Shown here in pieces: positions 55,169 through 64,000 of a stretch of DNA of 64,000 nucleotides. This DNA is from Shewanella sp. Isolate13. Its GTDB lineage: Bacteria; Pseudomonadota; Gammaproteobacteria; Enterobacterales; Shewanellaceae. The notes beneath the pieces were generated by a model, which did no database searches, was not told the origin of the DNA, and saw only the letters and a program-made list of their open reading frames with translations. Made by a program: the position numbers and the translations under genes. Position 1 is the first letter of the stretch. Every line of letters starts with the position of its first letter. Location: assembly GCF_022398325.1 (NCBI RefSeq), contig NZ_JAKEVD010000001.1:213831-277830 (forward strand). The letters run 5' to 3'.

Positions 55169-56103
55169 ATCCAACAGACTTAAAGATTATTCAACAGTGC
55201 GATCTCAACTTATTGCTGAGTCTAGCTATTCTGATTGAAGAGCAAAGCGTATCTAAGAGTGCAGACAGGCTCGACATATCCCAGCCAGCCATGAGCCAAA
55301 ACTTAAAAAAGCTGCGTAATATGTTCGATGACCCCCTGTTTGTAAAGCAGGGGCAAGGTATTCGTGCCACCAATAAGGCTCTGAGATTATATGGATCACT
55401 CACAGAATGGTTGCAGATGAGCGATCGACTCATCTCGCAAACCGCTTTCGATCCGATGGAAAGTCATGGAGTGATCCGCATTGCATTTATGGATGACCTC
55501 ACCCAGACCATGATCCCCATGATGCTAAACAGGATCCTCGCTTTTGCGCCCAATGTAGAACTCGAATTTGTGCACAAGCCCAGAGATGTATTTTCACTAC
55601 TAGAATCTGGCGAAATCGACATCGCTGCCGCAGGTACAGATACTCCACCAGCCAATATTCATGGCCGCCATATCAATACTGATAGTTACTGCGCCGCCTA
55701 CAGCCGTAAACATCCCTTGGCAAAAATTGCACAACCAACGCTGGCACAGATTTTCGCCTATGATACGGCAGAGTATTCAGCCTCAAACTTGGTTGAGCTA
55801 GAAGTTTCTCAGCTTGCATTACAAAATCAACTACAGCGTAAAATAACCTTTGCAACTGGCTCATTTCTAGTCTTGTTACAGGGGCTACTTGTCGGAAAAC
55901 ATGTTGGCTTTCTGCCTCAACGTGTTCTCAAGTCTGCAAAATGGCGTTCACAATTAAAAGGGGTCGTACTCACCGAGCTACCTCAACTAGACAGCACTCT
56001 CTACTGGCACGCAAGGGTACACAAAGACCCGTTAATCCAATGGTTTAAAGACCAGTGTCTAGATATCATCAATCAACAACAGTTGCAAAGAGCTGGGGGC
56101 TGA
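55165..56103 (+). CDS. LysR-family transcriptional regulator (second of pair)
   Basis: 312 residues with HTH NLLLSLAILIEEQSVSKSAD and SQPAMSQNLKKLRNMFDDP. Homologous to the gene before it, suggesting a local duplication with coupled translation. Possible hetero-oligomer with its partner, or two related ligands. Confidence 0.88.
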   Translation: MNPTDLKIIQQCDLNLLLSLAILIEEQSVSKSADRLDISQPAMSQNLKKLRNMFDDPLFVKQGQGIRATNKALRLYGSLTEWLQMSDRLISQTAFDPMESHGVIRIAFMDDLTQTMIPMMLNRILAFAPNVELEFVHKPRDVFSLLESGEIDIAAAGTDTPPANIHGRHINTDSYCAAYSRKHPLAKIAQPTLAQIFAYDTAEYSASNLVELEVSQLALQNQLQRKITFATGSFLVLLQGLLVGKHVGFLPQRVLKSAKWRSQLKGVVLTELPQLDSTLYWHARVHKDPLIQWFKDQCLDIINQQQLQRAGG

Positions 56104-56118
56104 ATCACAAAGTTCGAT

Positions 56119-57003
56119 TTAAAGTCCCCTTTGCCACTCCTGCCGCAACTGAATTTGAGCCGGTGCATTCATTGCAGTTTCTACCTGCGCGATGAGCGCT
56201 TGCTTATCTTTACCCAGCACGCCCTTTAGCACCAAGTAATTGGAGGCGTGATCCGAGCGAAAAACCGTTTTACTCAGCTCAAGTTTACTCAGCAAAATAT
56301 GCATCTCTTCAAACAACTGCGCCTGATCCGGCAGCTGAAAGTGACCGTCAAAAGCCTCATCCATTCGCTCAGTGCCCAGAGGCAAAGTCACCACTAAGGT
56401 CGACAGATATTCAGGCTGCGCGGCATTCATCAACTTGGCGGAGTTTTCGGCGTGCTGCTTGGACAGTTCTACTCCACCTAACCCATTTAAGATCATCACC
56501 GAGGCCTTGATCCCCGCGGCTTTGATCTTCTGTAACGCCGCTAAGGAGGAGGCAAAGCTTTCCCCCTTATTAATGCGCGCTAATATCTCGTCATCGCCGC
56601 TTTCACAGCCGATATAGAGCAAACTTAGCCCAAGCTCTCTTAAACGCTGTAACTGCTCGGGGGTCTTATTATTGATATTACGTGGCAGGCAATAACTGCT
56701 TATTCGTGTCACGTTGGGCAGATACTTTTTTATCAATAGGCAGATCGCCTCAAGACGTGCAAAGGGGAGTGTCATGGCATCGCCATCGGCTAAAAACACT
56801 CGTGATATATGCGCACTCGAGTTAGCAACCGCGATAAGATCCTGCTCTATCTTGTCCGCTTTCTGCGCTCGAAATCGTTTCTGGGGCTGAGTATACATGT
56901 CGCAAAAGCTACACTGATTCCAACTACAGCCGTTGGTGACCTGCAGAATAAGAGATTTCCACTCCGATGGCGGACGAAATACTGGTTCGATATAGTTGAG
57001 CAC
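56119..57003 (-). CDS. Radical SAM protein
   Basis: 294 residues starting at GTG 57003 behind GGAG. The cluster motif reads NGCSWNQCSFCDMY, that is CX4CX2C rather than the common CX3CX2C, followed by a TIM-barrel-like pattern with ADGDAMTLPF and GCESGDDEILARINKGES. It resembles uncharacterised proteins often annotated as coproporphyrinogen oxidase-like. The reaction is unknown. Confidence 0.82.
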   Translation of the reverse strand: MLNYIEPVFRPPSEWKSLILQVTNGCSWNQCSFCDMYTQPQKRFRAQKADKIEQDLIAVANSSAHISRVFLADGDAMTLPFARLEAICLLIKKYLPNVTRISSYCLPRNINNKTPEQLQRLRELGLSLLYIGCESGDDEILARINKGESFASSLAALQKIKAAGIKASVMILNGLGGVELSKQHAENSAKLMNAAQPEYLSTLVVTLPLGTERMDEAFDGHFQLPDQAQLFEEMHILLSKLELSKTVFRSDHASNYLVLKGVLGKDKQALIAQVETAMNAPAQIQLRQEWQRGL

Positions 57004-57175
57004 CGCATTCTCCTTAATACGTTAATCACACGAAAAAAAGTTGAACACTTTTTCTCACAAAAATAGATGTTTATTGAACTGGCCCATTATTTATCGGATA
57101 AAAACTAGTCATATTAGCCGGCGGTTGTATACTTAACCACTACTGGATTAACACGCTGCCTATAGAGAGAAGAAT

Positions 57176-57421
57176 ATGCTAATTGCATTACAATCTAAAG
57201 AGAAGCGAAAGGCTCCACGCCATCATGACGCTCATTGGGACGCCATGAGTGCTGAGCAGAAGATTGCTCTATATGATCTACATAAGTTTGGCTTCCGCTT
57301 ACTGTTTGTCCGCCAGCTGCCGTCAGGACCGCAAGCCTTTATTATGCAGAATAAGACCCTTGCTGTGATCAGTAAAAATGGTGACGTTGACTACTCACCC
57401 GATGTGAAGTTAAGAGCATAA
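57176..57421 (+). CDS. Small conserved-looking hypothetical protein
   Basis: 81 residues, basic at the N-terminus (SKEKRKAPRHHDAHWDAM), then a compact alpha/beta pattern (YDLHKFGFRLLFVRQLPSGP). It has an AGAGAGAAG ribosome site and its own terminator, so it is probably real. No family recognised. Confidence 0.65.
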   Translation: MLIALQSKEKRKAPRHHDAHWDAMSAEQKIALYDLHKFGFRLLFVRQLPSGPQAFIMQNKTLAVISKNGDVDYSPDVKLRA

Positions 57422-57457
57422 TTTACTTGAAACTTCCGCAAGTAAAATATTGAGCAA

Positions 57458-57487
57458 CAAAAAAGCGCACTCAAGTGCGCTTTTTTT
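57458..57487. terminator. Bidirectional terminator
   Basis: GCGCACT-CA-AGTGCGC stem flanked by A and T runs, between the small gene at 57176 and converging elaA. Confidence 0.9.
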
Positions 57488-57504
57488 GTATCGGTTATTC
57501 GATG

Positions 57505-57963
57505 CTAGCTCTTTAAGGTTAACAACATATCGATATGGGGGATCCCATCCTCGAGATACATCTCTGAAACGGGTTCAAAACCTAGCTGCTGGTAAAAGCC
57601 TTTCAGGTGCTCTTGACCACCTAGCTGAATATTGTGCTCAGGCCATTTCTTAGTAGAAATAGCTATCGCTTTTTGCATTAATACATGAGCAACCCCACCA
57701 CCTCGCGCAGACTCAGCAACAATGACACGGCCAACGCTGGCATCAGGATAGCTCACCCCAGGAGCCAAGACCCTCGCATAAGCCTGGATCACCCCCTGTT
57801 CATTGAGGCCAAGTAGATGTTGAGTTTGGCTATGGCGGTCTTTATCGTCTAGCTCTGGATAAGCACAGTTTTGCTCAACCACAAATACGTCTACCCTAAG
57901 CTTAAGCAGATCGTATAGTTCATTTAGTGAAAGTTCAGAAAAAGATAAAGATTTCCAAAGCAT
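57505..57963 (-). CDS. elaA: GNAT-family N-acetyltransferase ElaA
   Basis: 152 residues from ATG 57963 (GGAG eight bases upstream), matching the 153-residue E. coli ElaA. An ORF start at TTG 57987 is less likely. LYDLLKLRVDVFVVEQNCAY is the ElaA signature and VGRVIVAESARGGGVAHVLM the acetyl-CoA loop. The substrate is not established. Confidence 0.88.
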   Translation of the reverse strand: MLWKSLSFSELSLNELYDLLKLRVDVFVVEQNCAYPELDDKDRHSQTQHLLGLNEQGVIQAYARVLAPGVSYPDASVGRVIVAESARGGGVAHVLMQKAIAISTKKWPEHNIQLGGQEHLKGFYQQLGFEPVSEMYLEDGIPHIDMLLTLKS

Positions 57964-58105
57964 AGGAAGCTCTCCAAAACAACGCAATAGAGCCGCAGTC
58001 TAGCACTTAACCCTAAGTAATAACTACGCCAAAGTCGCGTTAAATCAACCACTGCCGTATAAAGCAGCGGTTGCATAGATTAAAGTGAGGATAGAAACGA
58101 ATTTT

Positions 58106-59692
58106 CTATACCTGCTGTGGTATCGGTTTACGTATCGACAATACGGCAACAACGGCCACTAGGAGTAAACCCGCCATAATGAAGAACACATCATTATAGG
58201 CTTGCACCATTGCCTGCTGCTGCATGGTCTGCCCAAGCAGTGCCGATGCTTGCTGACTCGCGGTAACCGAGTTCGATCCTGCCGCTTGCAACATCGCCGC
58301 TGTACTGCTTAAGTAATCACTTGCCAGTGGACTGACTGCAGGCAAGGTTTCTTTCATCTGCGCTAGGTGAACTCTACCTAAGTTATCGATCAGGGTCGAT
58401 ACCATGGCAATCCCCACCGCTCCACCTAAGTTTCGCACCACGTTTAACACCGTCGATGCAGAGGCATTCTCATGCTTTTGCAGCCTAGCCGTAGCCAACA
58501 TACCAATTGGCACCATGATAAATGGCTGGCCGATAGCACGTACCACCATAGAGGCGATTAGCTGAGGGCCGGCAAAATCGGCAGTCATATGGCTGTTCAT
58601 ATAATAACTTACCCCGAACATGAAAAAGCCAAATGCCGCTAGATAACGATTATCGAAACGCTGCATCAACATCGGCATAAATGGCAAAATCAGCAGCTGT
58701 GGAAAGCCCAGCCACATCAGAACCTCACCTATCTCTAACGAGTTGTAATCTTGGATCTGTGACAGGTATAGCGGCACCATATAGATGGATGAAAACAGCG
58801 CTAAACCTAACAAGAAATAGGCGATAGTTGAGATGCTAAAATCGCGATTAACAAGTAGCCTTAAATTAACCAGTGGCGCCTTGCTTTTTAACTGCAGATA
58901 GACAAAGAGCGCAATATTCACCGCCGCAACGATAGCAAGGTTACGTATAAACTCTGAACCAAACCAATCCTTACGATTTCCCTCCTCTAGTACCACCTCT
59001 AAACAGCCCATCCCCAATGCCATGGTGATAATACTACTGACATCGACATTCTTGAGTTCAGGCCAGTTAATTGGTTTTTTCACCAGACCATAGGCAAGCA
59101 TCGACATCACCACAAGCCCCGGTGGCACATTGATATAAAACAGATAGTGCCAACTAAATTGCTCGGTGAGCCAGCCACCTAAAGTGGGGCCAATTGAAGG
59201 GGCAAACGTGGCGGTAAGGCCAAAAAGCGCCATACCTACCGCCCGTTTGCTGTCGGGAAGATATTCTAGAATCAACCTGAAGGCCATCGGGATCAAGGCG
59301 CCACCAAAGAAACCCTGCATCGCCCTGAACGCGATCATCGATTCTAAATTCCAAGCAATCGAACAAAGTAGCGATGCTAAGATAAAGATAGCGCTGTTCC
59401 ACAGCATATAGCGACGTATGTCTAAGCCTTTACTGAGCCAACCCGATAGCGGAATGGCGATCATCTCTGCCACTAAATAGGCGGTAGCGATCCAAGAGCC
59501 CTCCTCCAGCGTGGCACCTAAACCGCCTTGGATCTCTTTCATCGACGCATTAGTGATCTGAATATCCAAGATCGCCATAAAGGCGCCTATCAAGCCGCCA
59601 AATACCGCGATCCAGGCTCTGCGACTACCGGGCTCAACCTGTTGAGTCATAGCAACATTCGTTGTCGTGCTCCCCACTTGGCTAACAGACAT
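58106..59692 (-). CDS. EmrB/QacA-type MFS multidrug efflux permease
   Basis: 528 residues, about 14 membrane helices (DHA2 family), with GGLIGAFMAILDIQITNASM and FFGGALIPMAFRLILEYLP near helices 1 and 4. It acts with the EmrA-like adaptor encoded just upstream. The start overlaps the adaptor stop by one base (TAATG). Exported compounds are unknown. Confidence 0.9.
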   Translation of the reverse strand: MSVSQVGSTTTNVAMTQQVEPGSRRAWIAVFGGLIGAFMAILDIQITNASMKEIQGGLGATLEEGSWIATAYLVAEMIAIPLSGWLSKGLDIRRYMLWNSAIFILASLLCSIAWNLESMIAFRAMQGFFGGALIPMAFRLILEYLPDSKRAVGMALFGLTATFAPSIGPTLGGWLTEQFSWHYLFYINVPPGLVVMSMLAYGLVKKPINWPELKNVDVSSIITMALGMGCLEVVLEEGNRKDWFGSEFIRNLAIVAAVNIALFVYLQLKSKAPLVNLRLLVNRDFSISTIAYFLLGLALFSSIYMVPLYLSQIQDYNSLEIGEVLMWLGFPQLLILPFMPMLMQRFDNRYLAAFGFFMFGVSYYMNSHMTADFAGPQLIASMVVRAIGQPFIMVPIGMLATARLQKHENASASTVLNVVRNLGGAVGIAMVSTLIDNLGRVHLAQMKETLPAVSPLASDYLSSTAAMLQAAGSNSVTASQQASALLGQTMQQQAMVQAYNDVFFIMAGLLLVAVVAVLSIRKPIPQQV

Positions 59693-60765
59693 TACAGTTG
59701 CGCTCTATTGGCTACCATAGCCGAATCTAAGCTATCGCTTGCGGTATCGACTTTCACCAGTGCACTCAAGCCAGGCACAATCCTGCCCTGCTCAAGCTTT
59801 TGGGCGGCATTGTCATCTAGGCGAATTCTCACCGGGATCCGCTGCACGATCTTAGTAAAGTTACCCGTGGCATTTTCCGCTGGCAGTAGGCTAAATTTAG
59901 CTCCCGAAGCCGGAGAGAGGCTGTCAATCACCCCTGAAAATGTCTTTCCGGAAAACGCATCTAACTCAATCGCCACCTTCTGCCCTGCATGCATCTTAGC
60001 AATTTGGGTCTCTTTAAAATTGGCGGTGATCCACACAGCTTCATCAGGCACTAGACTGTAAATCGCTTGTCCAGGCTGCACATATTGCCCCTGCTGCGCA
60101 CCACGCTTACCGACTATCCCTGTAAACGGGGCAGTAATTTGGGTATCTGCCAGTTGAATTTGCGCTAACTGTAAGCCAGCCTTAGCCTGCTCAACACTGG
60201 AATCAGCCTCGACTAACTGTGCGTTATAGACTTTAAGCTCTCTTTGCTTCGCCACTAATGCCGCATGCATTTCATCGACATGGGCTGTCGCCGACTCGAA
60301 GGCCGCTTGGGCTTCATCCACTGCATCTTGAGAGCTGTAATTTTTCGCCTTCAGTTTTGAGGCTCGAGTCAGTTGCTGCTGACTACGCACTCGCTCGGCC
60401 TCTGCTGCAACCACACTGGCTTGCGCCTGAGTTATAAGCGCTTGCTGTAGATCAACCTGCGCATTGAGTGTCTGCAGCTTAGCCTTAGCACTAGCTAACA
60501 CGGCTTGGTTTTGCGCGACCTTAGCCCTGTATTGACTATCTTCCAATTGGGCGAGCAACTGGCCTTTTTTGACATGCTGGTTATCGGTGACAAAGGTGGC
60601 TGTCACATAGCCAGGAACTTTAACGCTGATATGAGAGATGTCAGATTCGACATAGGCATTATCTGTCGACTCAAAATTACGTACTTGGGTCCACCAATAA
60701 TAACCGCCGGTTAATAACGCAATAATAAGAACAGGAATCCCGAAAAATAACTTAGTTTTAGACAT
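59692..60765 (-). CDS. EmrA/HlyD-type membrane fusion protein
   Basis: 357 residues: a membrane anchor (about 5-25), a biotinyl-lipoyl-like half (NAYVESDISHISVKVPGYVT), a long coiled coil (about 85-200) and a beta-barrel part (GIVGKRGAQQGQYVQPGQAI). It links the inner-membrane permease to an outer-membrane channel such as TolC. AAGGAG ribosome site. Divergent from the LysR gene at 60860. Confidence 0.9.
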   Translation of the reverse strand: MSKTKLFFGIPVLIIALLTGGYYWWTQVRNFESTDNAYVESDISHISVKVPGYVTATFVTDNQHVKKGQLLAQLEDSQYRAKVAQNQAVLASAKAKLQTLNAQVDLQQALITQAQASVVAAEAERVRSQQQLTRASKLKAKNYSSQDAVDEAQAAFESATAHVDEMHAALVAKQRELKVYNAQLVEADSSVEQAKAGLQLAQIQLADTQITAPFTGIVGKRGAQQGQYVQPGQAIYSLVPDEAVWITANFKETQIAKMHAGQKVAIELDAFSGKTFSGVIDSLSPASGAKFSLLPAENATGNFTKIVQRIPVRIRLDDNAAQKLEQGRIVPGLSALVKVDTASDSLDSAMVANRAQL

Positions 60766-60859
60766 GAATGACTCCTTGATTAGTGAGTCATAGTTTACTA
60801 CTGTCTCTGTATATTTATTAGATAGCTAAAAAATTACCCACTGTTCCACAGGTGTAACA

Positions 60860-61807
60860 ATGATAGATCTCAATCGCATTCAAATGTTTGCCCAAGTCGT
60901 CGAGCAAGGAAGTTTTACTCGGGCTGCCAACGCCTTGGGTCTGACAAAGGCTACCGTAAGTCGTAAAGTTGCCGAACTAGAGGCCGATGCGGGAGTACAA
61001 CTGCTGCATAGAACCACTCGCGCACTTAAGCTCACCGAGGCCGGAGCCGACTACTTTCATCGTGTGAATCGGATCTTAACTGATCTTAAGAATGCCGAAG
61101 ATCAGCTCAGTGCGAGGCAACAGACGATTAAGGGTCACCTTAAGATTGTCTGCCCTATCGAGATGGGGCAGCTCTATTTTGGGCGGATCTTCGCCCAATT
61201 TCTAGCGCTCTACCCCGATATAACTATCGAAGCGGAGCTGACTAATCGTCAGGTCGATGTGATAGCAGAAGGGATTGATCTATTGTTTCAGATCACCGCA
61301 GAAACCGATGATAGATTACAAACCTATGCCCTGATCAATACTCCAAAAATTCTGATGGCCAGCCCAGATTATCTCGATAGATTTGGCGAGCCCACCACCC
61401 CAGAGCAATTACGACAGCATCAATGTATCCGTATTAGCTCTCCCCATATTGACGGCAACTGGATGCTGTTTAATGGCAAAGAATGGGTGACAATAGAGCC
61501 AGAATCGAGACTCGAAACCAACAATATCACTCTGATGCGAGAGGCGGCGATTGAGGGCTTGGGGATCGCAGCGATACCGTTAGTGATTGCTCACAATGCC
61601 CTAGAGGAGGGTGAACTAGTAACAGTACTGAATGACTTTCCGATGAAGCAAAGCCTAGTCACTATGAGTATGCCACAGCGAGTGTACCTACCGCGGCGTT
61701 ATCGAGTGTTTATCGAGTTTCTCTATCAAGCGTTATTCAATAACTGGCAAGATAAAGTGCTAGATGTACCTGATTTTATCGAGCGTCCTGAATTCGACAG
61801 TAATTAG
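60860..61807 (+). CDS. LysR-family regulator, probable control of the EmrAB-like pump
   Basis: 315 residues of the AaeR/CrgA-like LysR subgroup: HTH IQMFAQVVEQGSFTRAANAL and TKATVSRKVAELEADAGVQL, LLHRTTRALKLTEAG, then the effector domain. Only 94 bases separate it from the divergent efflux operon, the usual arrangement for a LysR regulator and its target. Confidence 0.88.
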   Translation: MIDLNRIQMFAQVVEQGSFTRAANALGLTKATVSRKVAELEADAGVQLLHRTTRALKLTEAGADYFHRVNRILTDLKNAEDQLSARQQTIKGHLKIVCPIEMGQLYFGRIFAQFLALYPDITIEAELTNRQVDVIAEGIDLLFQITAETDDRLQTYALINTPKILMASPDYLDRFGEPTTPEQLRQHQCIRISSPHIDGNWMLFNGKEWVTIEPESRLETNNITLMREAAIEGLGIAAIPLVIAHNALEEGELVTVLNDFPMKQSLVTMSMPQRVYLPRRYRVFIEFLYQALFNNWQDKVLDVPDFIERPEFDSN

Positions 61808-61895
61808 CAACAGAAAAAAGGCGCTAGATAAACGCTATTCAAAATCAGCGGAAAACTATCTCGAATAGCGCTTAAATCGCGCCTCAAAAAGTCAT

Positions 61896-61935
61896 GGGCT
61901 AGCTAGTTGCAGGGAGAAGCTAGCCCTTACTTTTT
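61896..61935 (+). terminator. Terminator downstream of the LysR gene
   Basis: GGGCTAGCT and AGCTAGCCC form a nine-base stem around 13 bases, followed by TTACTTTTT on the plus strand. An imperfect inverted repeat (TAAACGCTATTC / GAATAGCGCTTA) lies just before it at 61827-61873. Confidence 0.6.
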
Positions 61936-63862
61936 ATTCCTTACGGTCAAACACGTGGTACTTCTCGATTCCGTATGAACGACCTTCAGCATGACAGGTT
62001 GCACAAGACTCAGATGTTGGCTGAGTGAACCATTCGCCCTTAGTATCAACTTCAAGATTAAGCTCACCACCATTTGAAATCATATGGTTAAGTGCTTGGT
62101 CATTGTTGTGACAGGCAAAACAGTTAGCAGTGATTGGACTTGTAGCCACACCCGATTGCCCACCATTGAAGGCTTTCGATAGCATGTACTGATTAGGCAC
62201 CGCGTTTAGATCTATGCCGTCAGCATGACAAGCCACACAGTTTTCAGCATTAAGCTTAGTGGCAGAGTTCGGCTCACCTGTCACAGCTGAACTACCGACT
62301 CCCCAGTGCATGCTGTGAACCATAGGACCAAAGCCTGGTGCAGAGTTCTTCGAGCTACGATCTTGACCATTGTTATGACAAGCAACACAACCTAAACCAC
62401 CATCACTGTAGCTACCATTCTTGTGGTAATTGGTTTCGTTGTTGTGACATGTTGTACAGCTATCTAGAGTGACACTATGACGACGGTTGTACTCTTGAAG
62501 TAACTCTTCATTTGAATCAACAACATCTGAGTAACTGGTCAGTGAAACGCCGTCATAACCACCATCATCATCTTGTTGCTTGAAGGTCACTCTTGAGCTT
62601 GCTGTAAAACCAGCGTTAGCAAAGCCAGCATCAATGCCATCTAAACGCACGTAACACACGGCCCTTGAACCATCATCCTTTTCCACGTATTGGCTATTTA
62701 CCACACCACCAGAGTCTCGTGGACTTGGGCGACCAACAATAGAGTCATTATCATATGCGTGGATGTAGGCTCCAGCATAAGTTAACGTGCCTGCAGCATA
62801 TAGCTCTGCAATATTAAGCTGAACAGCTGTTTCACCCTCAGTATTAAATAGTGCAATATCGGTACACCAGCCACCAGTGGTTTCATGCTCATCCCATACC
62901 AAGCTGCTATCAGTGTACGGCGCAGAGGTAGTCGTGTAGTGCTGCTCTCTTATGTCAGCTCTTTCACCTACTTTCTTATGGAATAGGCGCACATCATCTG
63001 ACTCATCAAAGCTGCTATAGGTCATGGCTACTGCAGCTGAACCGACACCTGCAGCTTCATGACAGTCGGTACAGGTATTCATGCTATTTACCTTAGTGAT
63101 AGGTTCAGCATGACAGGTGTAACAGTTAGCAGGTTCGAAGTCTTTCTCAAACTTCTGATGATTGATATGACCAATTTTCTGCATAGAGTTACGAGCATAG
63201 CCGCCATTATCACGTACCACATTGCCGTGACAAACCATACAACCGGCCACGAGATCGGTTTCACCATCGGTATTAATCGCAGTGTAGCTAGGATGCTTTA
63301 ATTTAGACGCGGCATAGTCAACGTGACAACCGTGACAGGTTGCGGTTGAAGTGGTGTGTAACCCTTCGGACTTATCAACTATGATGTAATTTGATTTAGC
63401 GATATTCTCACCGCCACCAACAGCGATTCGAATGATCCCTTCAGTCCCCGCATTAACTGCCGGCATTGGTGCTAAAAACTCATAACGACCACTTTCCGTC
63501 ATGGTAAGACTTGCGCCTTCGGTAGCCTCATTGGCACTGCCACCGGCAATGGTGCCTTCAAAATCGGGACGACTGCGGGCAATGCCTTTATCTGTCAGCT
63601 CCGCAACCTCGGCGCTCACTTTTTCCAGCCCACTGACAAGCAGACCTTCTTCATTAGTGACTTCAAACTCAAAACGCACCGCGCCCTCTTCTAGGGTGTG
63701 GCTCAGCATTTCAACATTGGTGATCTCAGTCGCCTCGACTACTGGTGGTAATGGGCTGGTACCATCTTCGCCATCACTACCATCTTTACCGTCAGTACAG
63801 GCGGCGAGGCCAAAAGCTGCGGCGACGATAAGCGCCGCTTTGCATCTATTAAAATTTCTCAT
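61934..63862 (-). CDS. Outer-membrane multihaem c-type lipoprotein, MtrC/OmcA family, nine haem motifs
   Basis: 642 residues from ATG 63862, five bases after GGAG. GTG 63868 and ATG 63865 are alternatives. The signal ends in lipobox LAAC (Cys22), followed by a Gly/Asp/Ser linker as in MtrC and OmcA. CXXCH motifs: CHGCH, CMVCH, CYTCH, CTDCH in the first group and CTTCH, CVACH, CVACH, CFACH, CATCH in the second, nine rather than ten. Beta-rich domains precede and separate the groups. A cell-surface electron outlet or terminal reductase is expected. No MtrA/MtrB-type partners are in the window. Confidence 0.9.
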   Translation of the reverse strand: MRNFNRCKAALIVAAAFGLAACTDGKDGSDGEDGTSPLPPVVEATEITNVEMLSHTLEEGAVRFEFEVTNEEGLLVSGLEKVSAEVAELTDKGIARSRPDFEGTIAGGSANEATEGASLTMTESGRYEFLAPMPAVNAGTEGIIRIAVGGGENIAKSNYIIVDKSEGLHTTSTATCHGCHVDYAASKLKHPSYTAINTDGETDLVAGCMVCHGNVVRDNGGYARNSMQKIGHINHQKFEKDFEPANCYTCHAEPITKVNSMNTCTDCHEAAGVGSAAVAMTYSSFDESDDVRLFHKKVGERADIREQHYTTTSAPYTDSSLVWDEHETTGGWCTDIALFNTEGETAVQLNIAELYAAGTLTYAGAYIHAYDNDSIVGRPSPRDSGGVVNSQYVEKDDGSRAVCYVRLDGIDAGFANAGFTASSRVTFKQQDDDGGYDGVSLTSYSDVVDSNEELLQEYNRRHSVTLDSCTTCHNNETNYHKNGSYSDGGLGCVACHNNGQDRSSKNSAPGFGPMVHSMHWGVGSSAVTGEPNSATKLNAENCVACHADGIDLNAVPNQYMLSKAFNGGQSGVATSPITANCFACHNNDQALNHMISNGGELNLEVDTKGEWFTQPTSESCATCHAEGRSYGIEKYHVFDRKE

Positions 63863-63939
63863 CATCACTCCATAACTATAATTAAGTCGTGATCTTTTAC
63901 TCCCCCTTAAATACCTTATTAGTAGTAGGTGATTATTTT

Positions 63940-63955
63940 TGTGATTAATTCCCCA
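63940..63955 (-). promoter_or_regulatory. Candidate CRP site upstream of the multihaem lipoprotein
   Basis: Reads TGGGGAATTAATCACA on the minus strand: one half-site TCACA is perfect, the other keeps three of five positions. It is centred about 85 bases before the start codon. CRP controls many anaerobic respiratory genes in Shewanella. Confidence 0.35.
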
Positions 63956-64000
63956 ACAATTAATTTATTTAAGTCCAATCATTAAATAAATAAACAAACA

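Overview
The window looks like a Shewanella chromosome or a very close relative. The evidence is a complete dissimilatory sulfite reductase (Sir) region with an octahaem cytochrome carrying the rare CX15CH haem site, an MtrC/OmcA-type outer-membrane multihaem lipoprotein, OmpK/Tsx- and OmpA-type porins, moderate GC, and short CCTAGG-rich intergenic repeats. No rRNA, tRNA, CRISPR array, transposase or phage gene was seen.

Layout: (1) 1-2603, start of a ribose operon on the minus strand (rbsD-rbsA-rbsC, the last cut by the window edge) behind two identical palindromic LacI-type operators. (2) 2721-3270, an intergenic repeat array. (3) 3281-14582, sir cluster copy 1, and (4) 19346-30723, sir cluster copy 2. 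Both are on the minus strand with the same eleven genes in the same order: sirA (octahaem sulfite reductase), rhodanese, FKBP isomerase, TPR protein, sirC (ferredoxin), sirD (NrfD-type quinol oxidase), nosL-, nosD-, nosF- and nosY-like copper-delivery genes, and a membrane-bound ToxR-type regulator. Between them lie a 936-residue protein of unknown function and a possible orphan immunity-like protein. (5) 31274-34276, a single divergent set of CcmF-, CcmH- and CcmG-like genes, the presumed dedicated lyase for the CX15CH haem. (6) 34454-61807, mostly ordinary housekeeping and accessory genes: NhaC antiporter, MazG-fold protein, esterase, ubiA, uvrD, ridA, a PAS-GGDEF-EAL protein, Nudix, NfeD with two SPFH proteins, a Tsx-like channel and udp, mscS, an OmpA-like protein, three LysR regulators, a radical SAM protein, ElaA and an EmrAB-type efflux pair. 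(7) 61934-63862, an outer-membrane multihaem lipoprotein of the MtrC/OmcA family in which only nine CXXCH motifs are visible.

How the main system should work: SirD takes electrons from menaquinol, SirC passes them on, and periplasmic SirA reduces sulfite to sulfide at a haem c-copper site. The NosLDFY-like genes, and probably the Met-rich tail of the FKBP protein, would supply Cu(I). The CcmFHG-like genes, with the TPR proteins as adaptors, would attach the atypical haem. The most unusual features are the whole-cluster tandem duplication, the sharing of one haem lyase by two SirA proteins, and a CcmH-like partner lacking the second cysteine of its usual redox motif.
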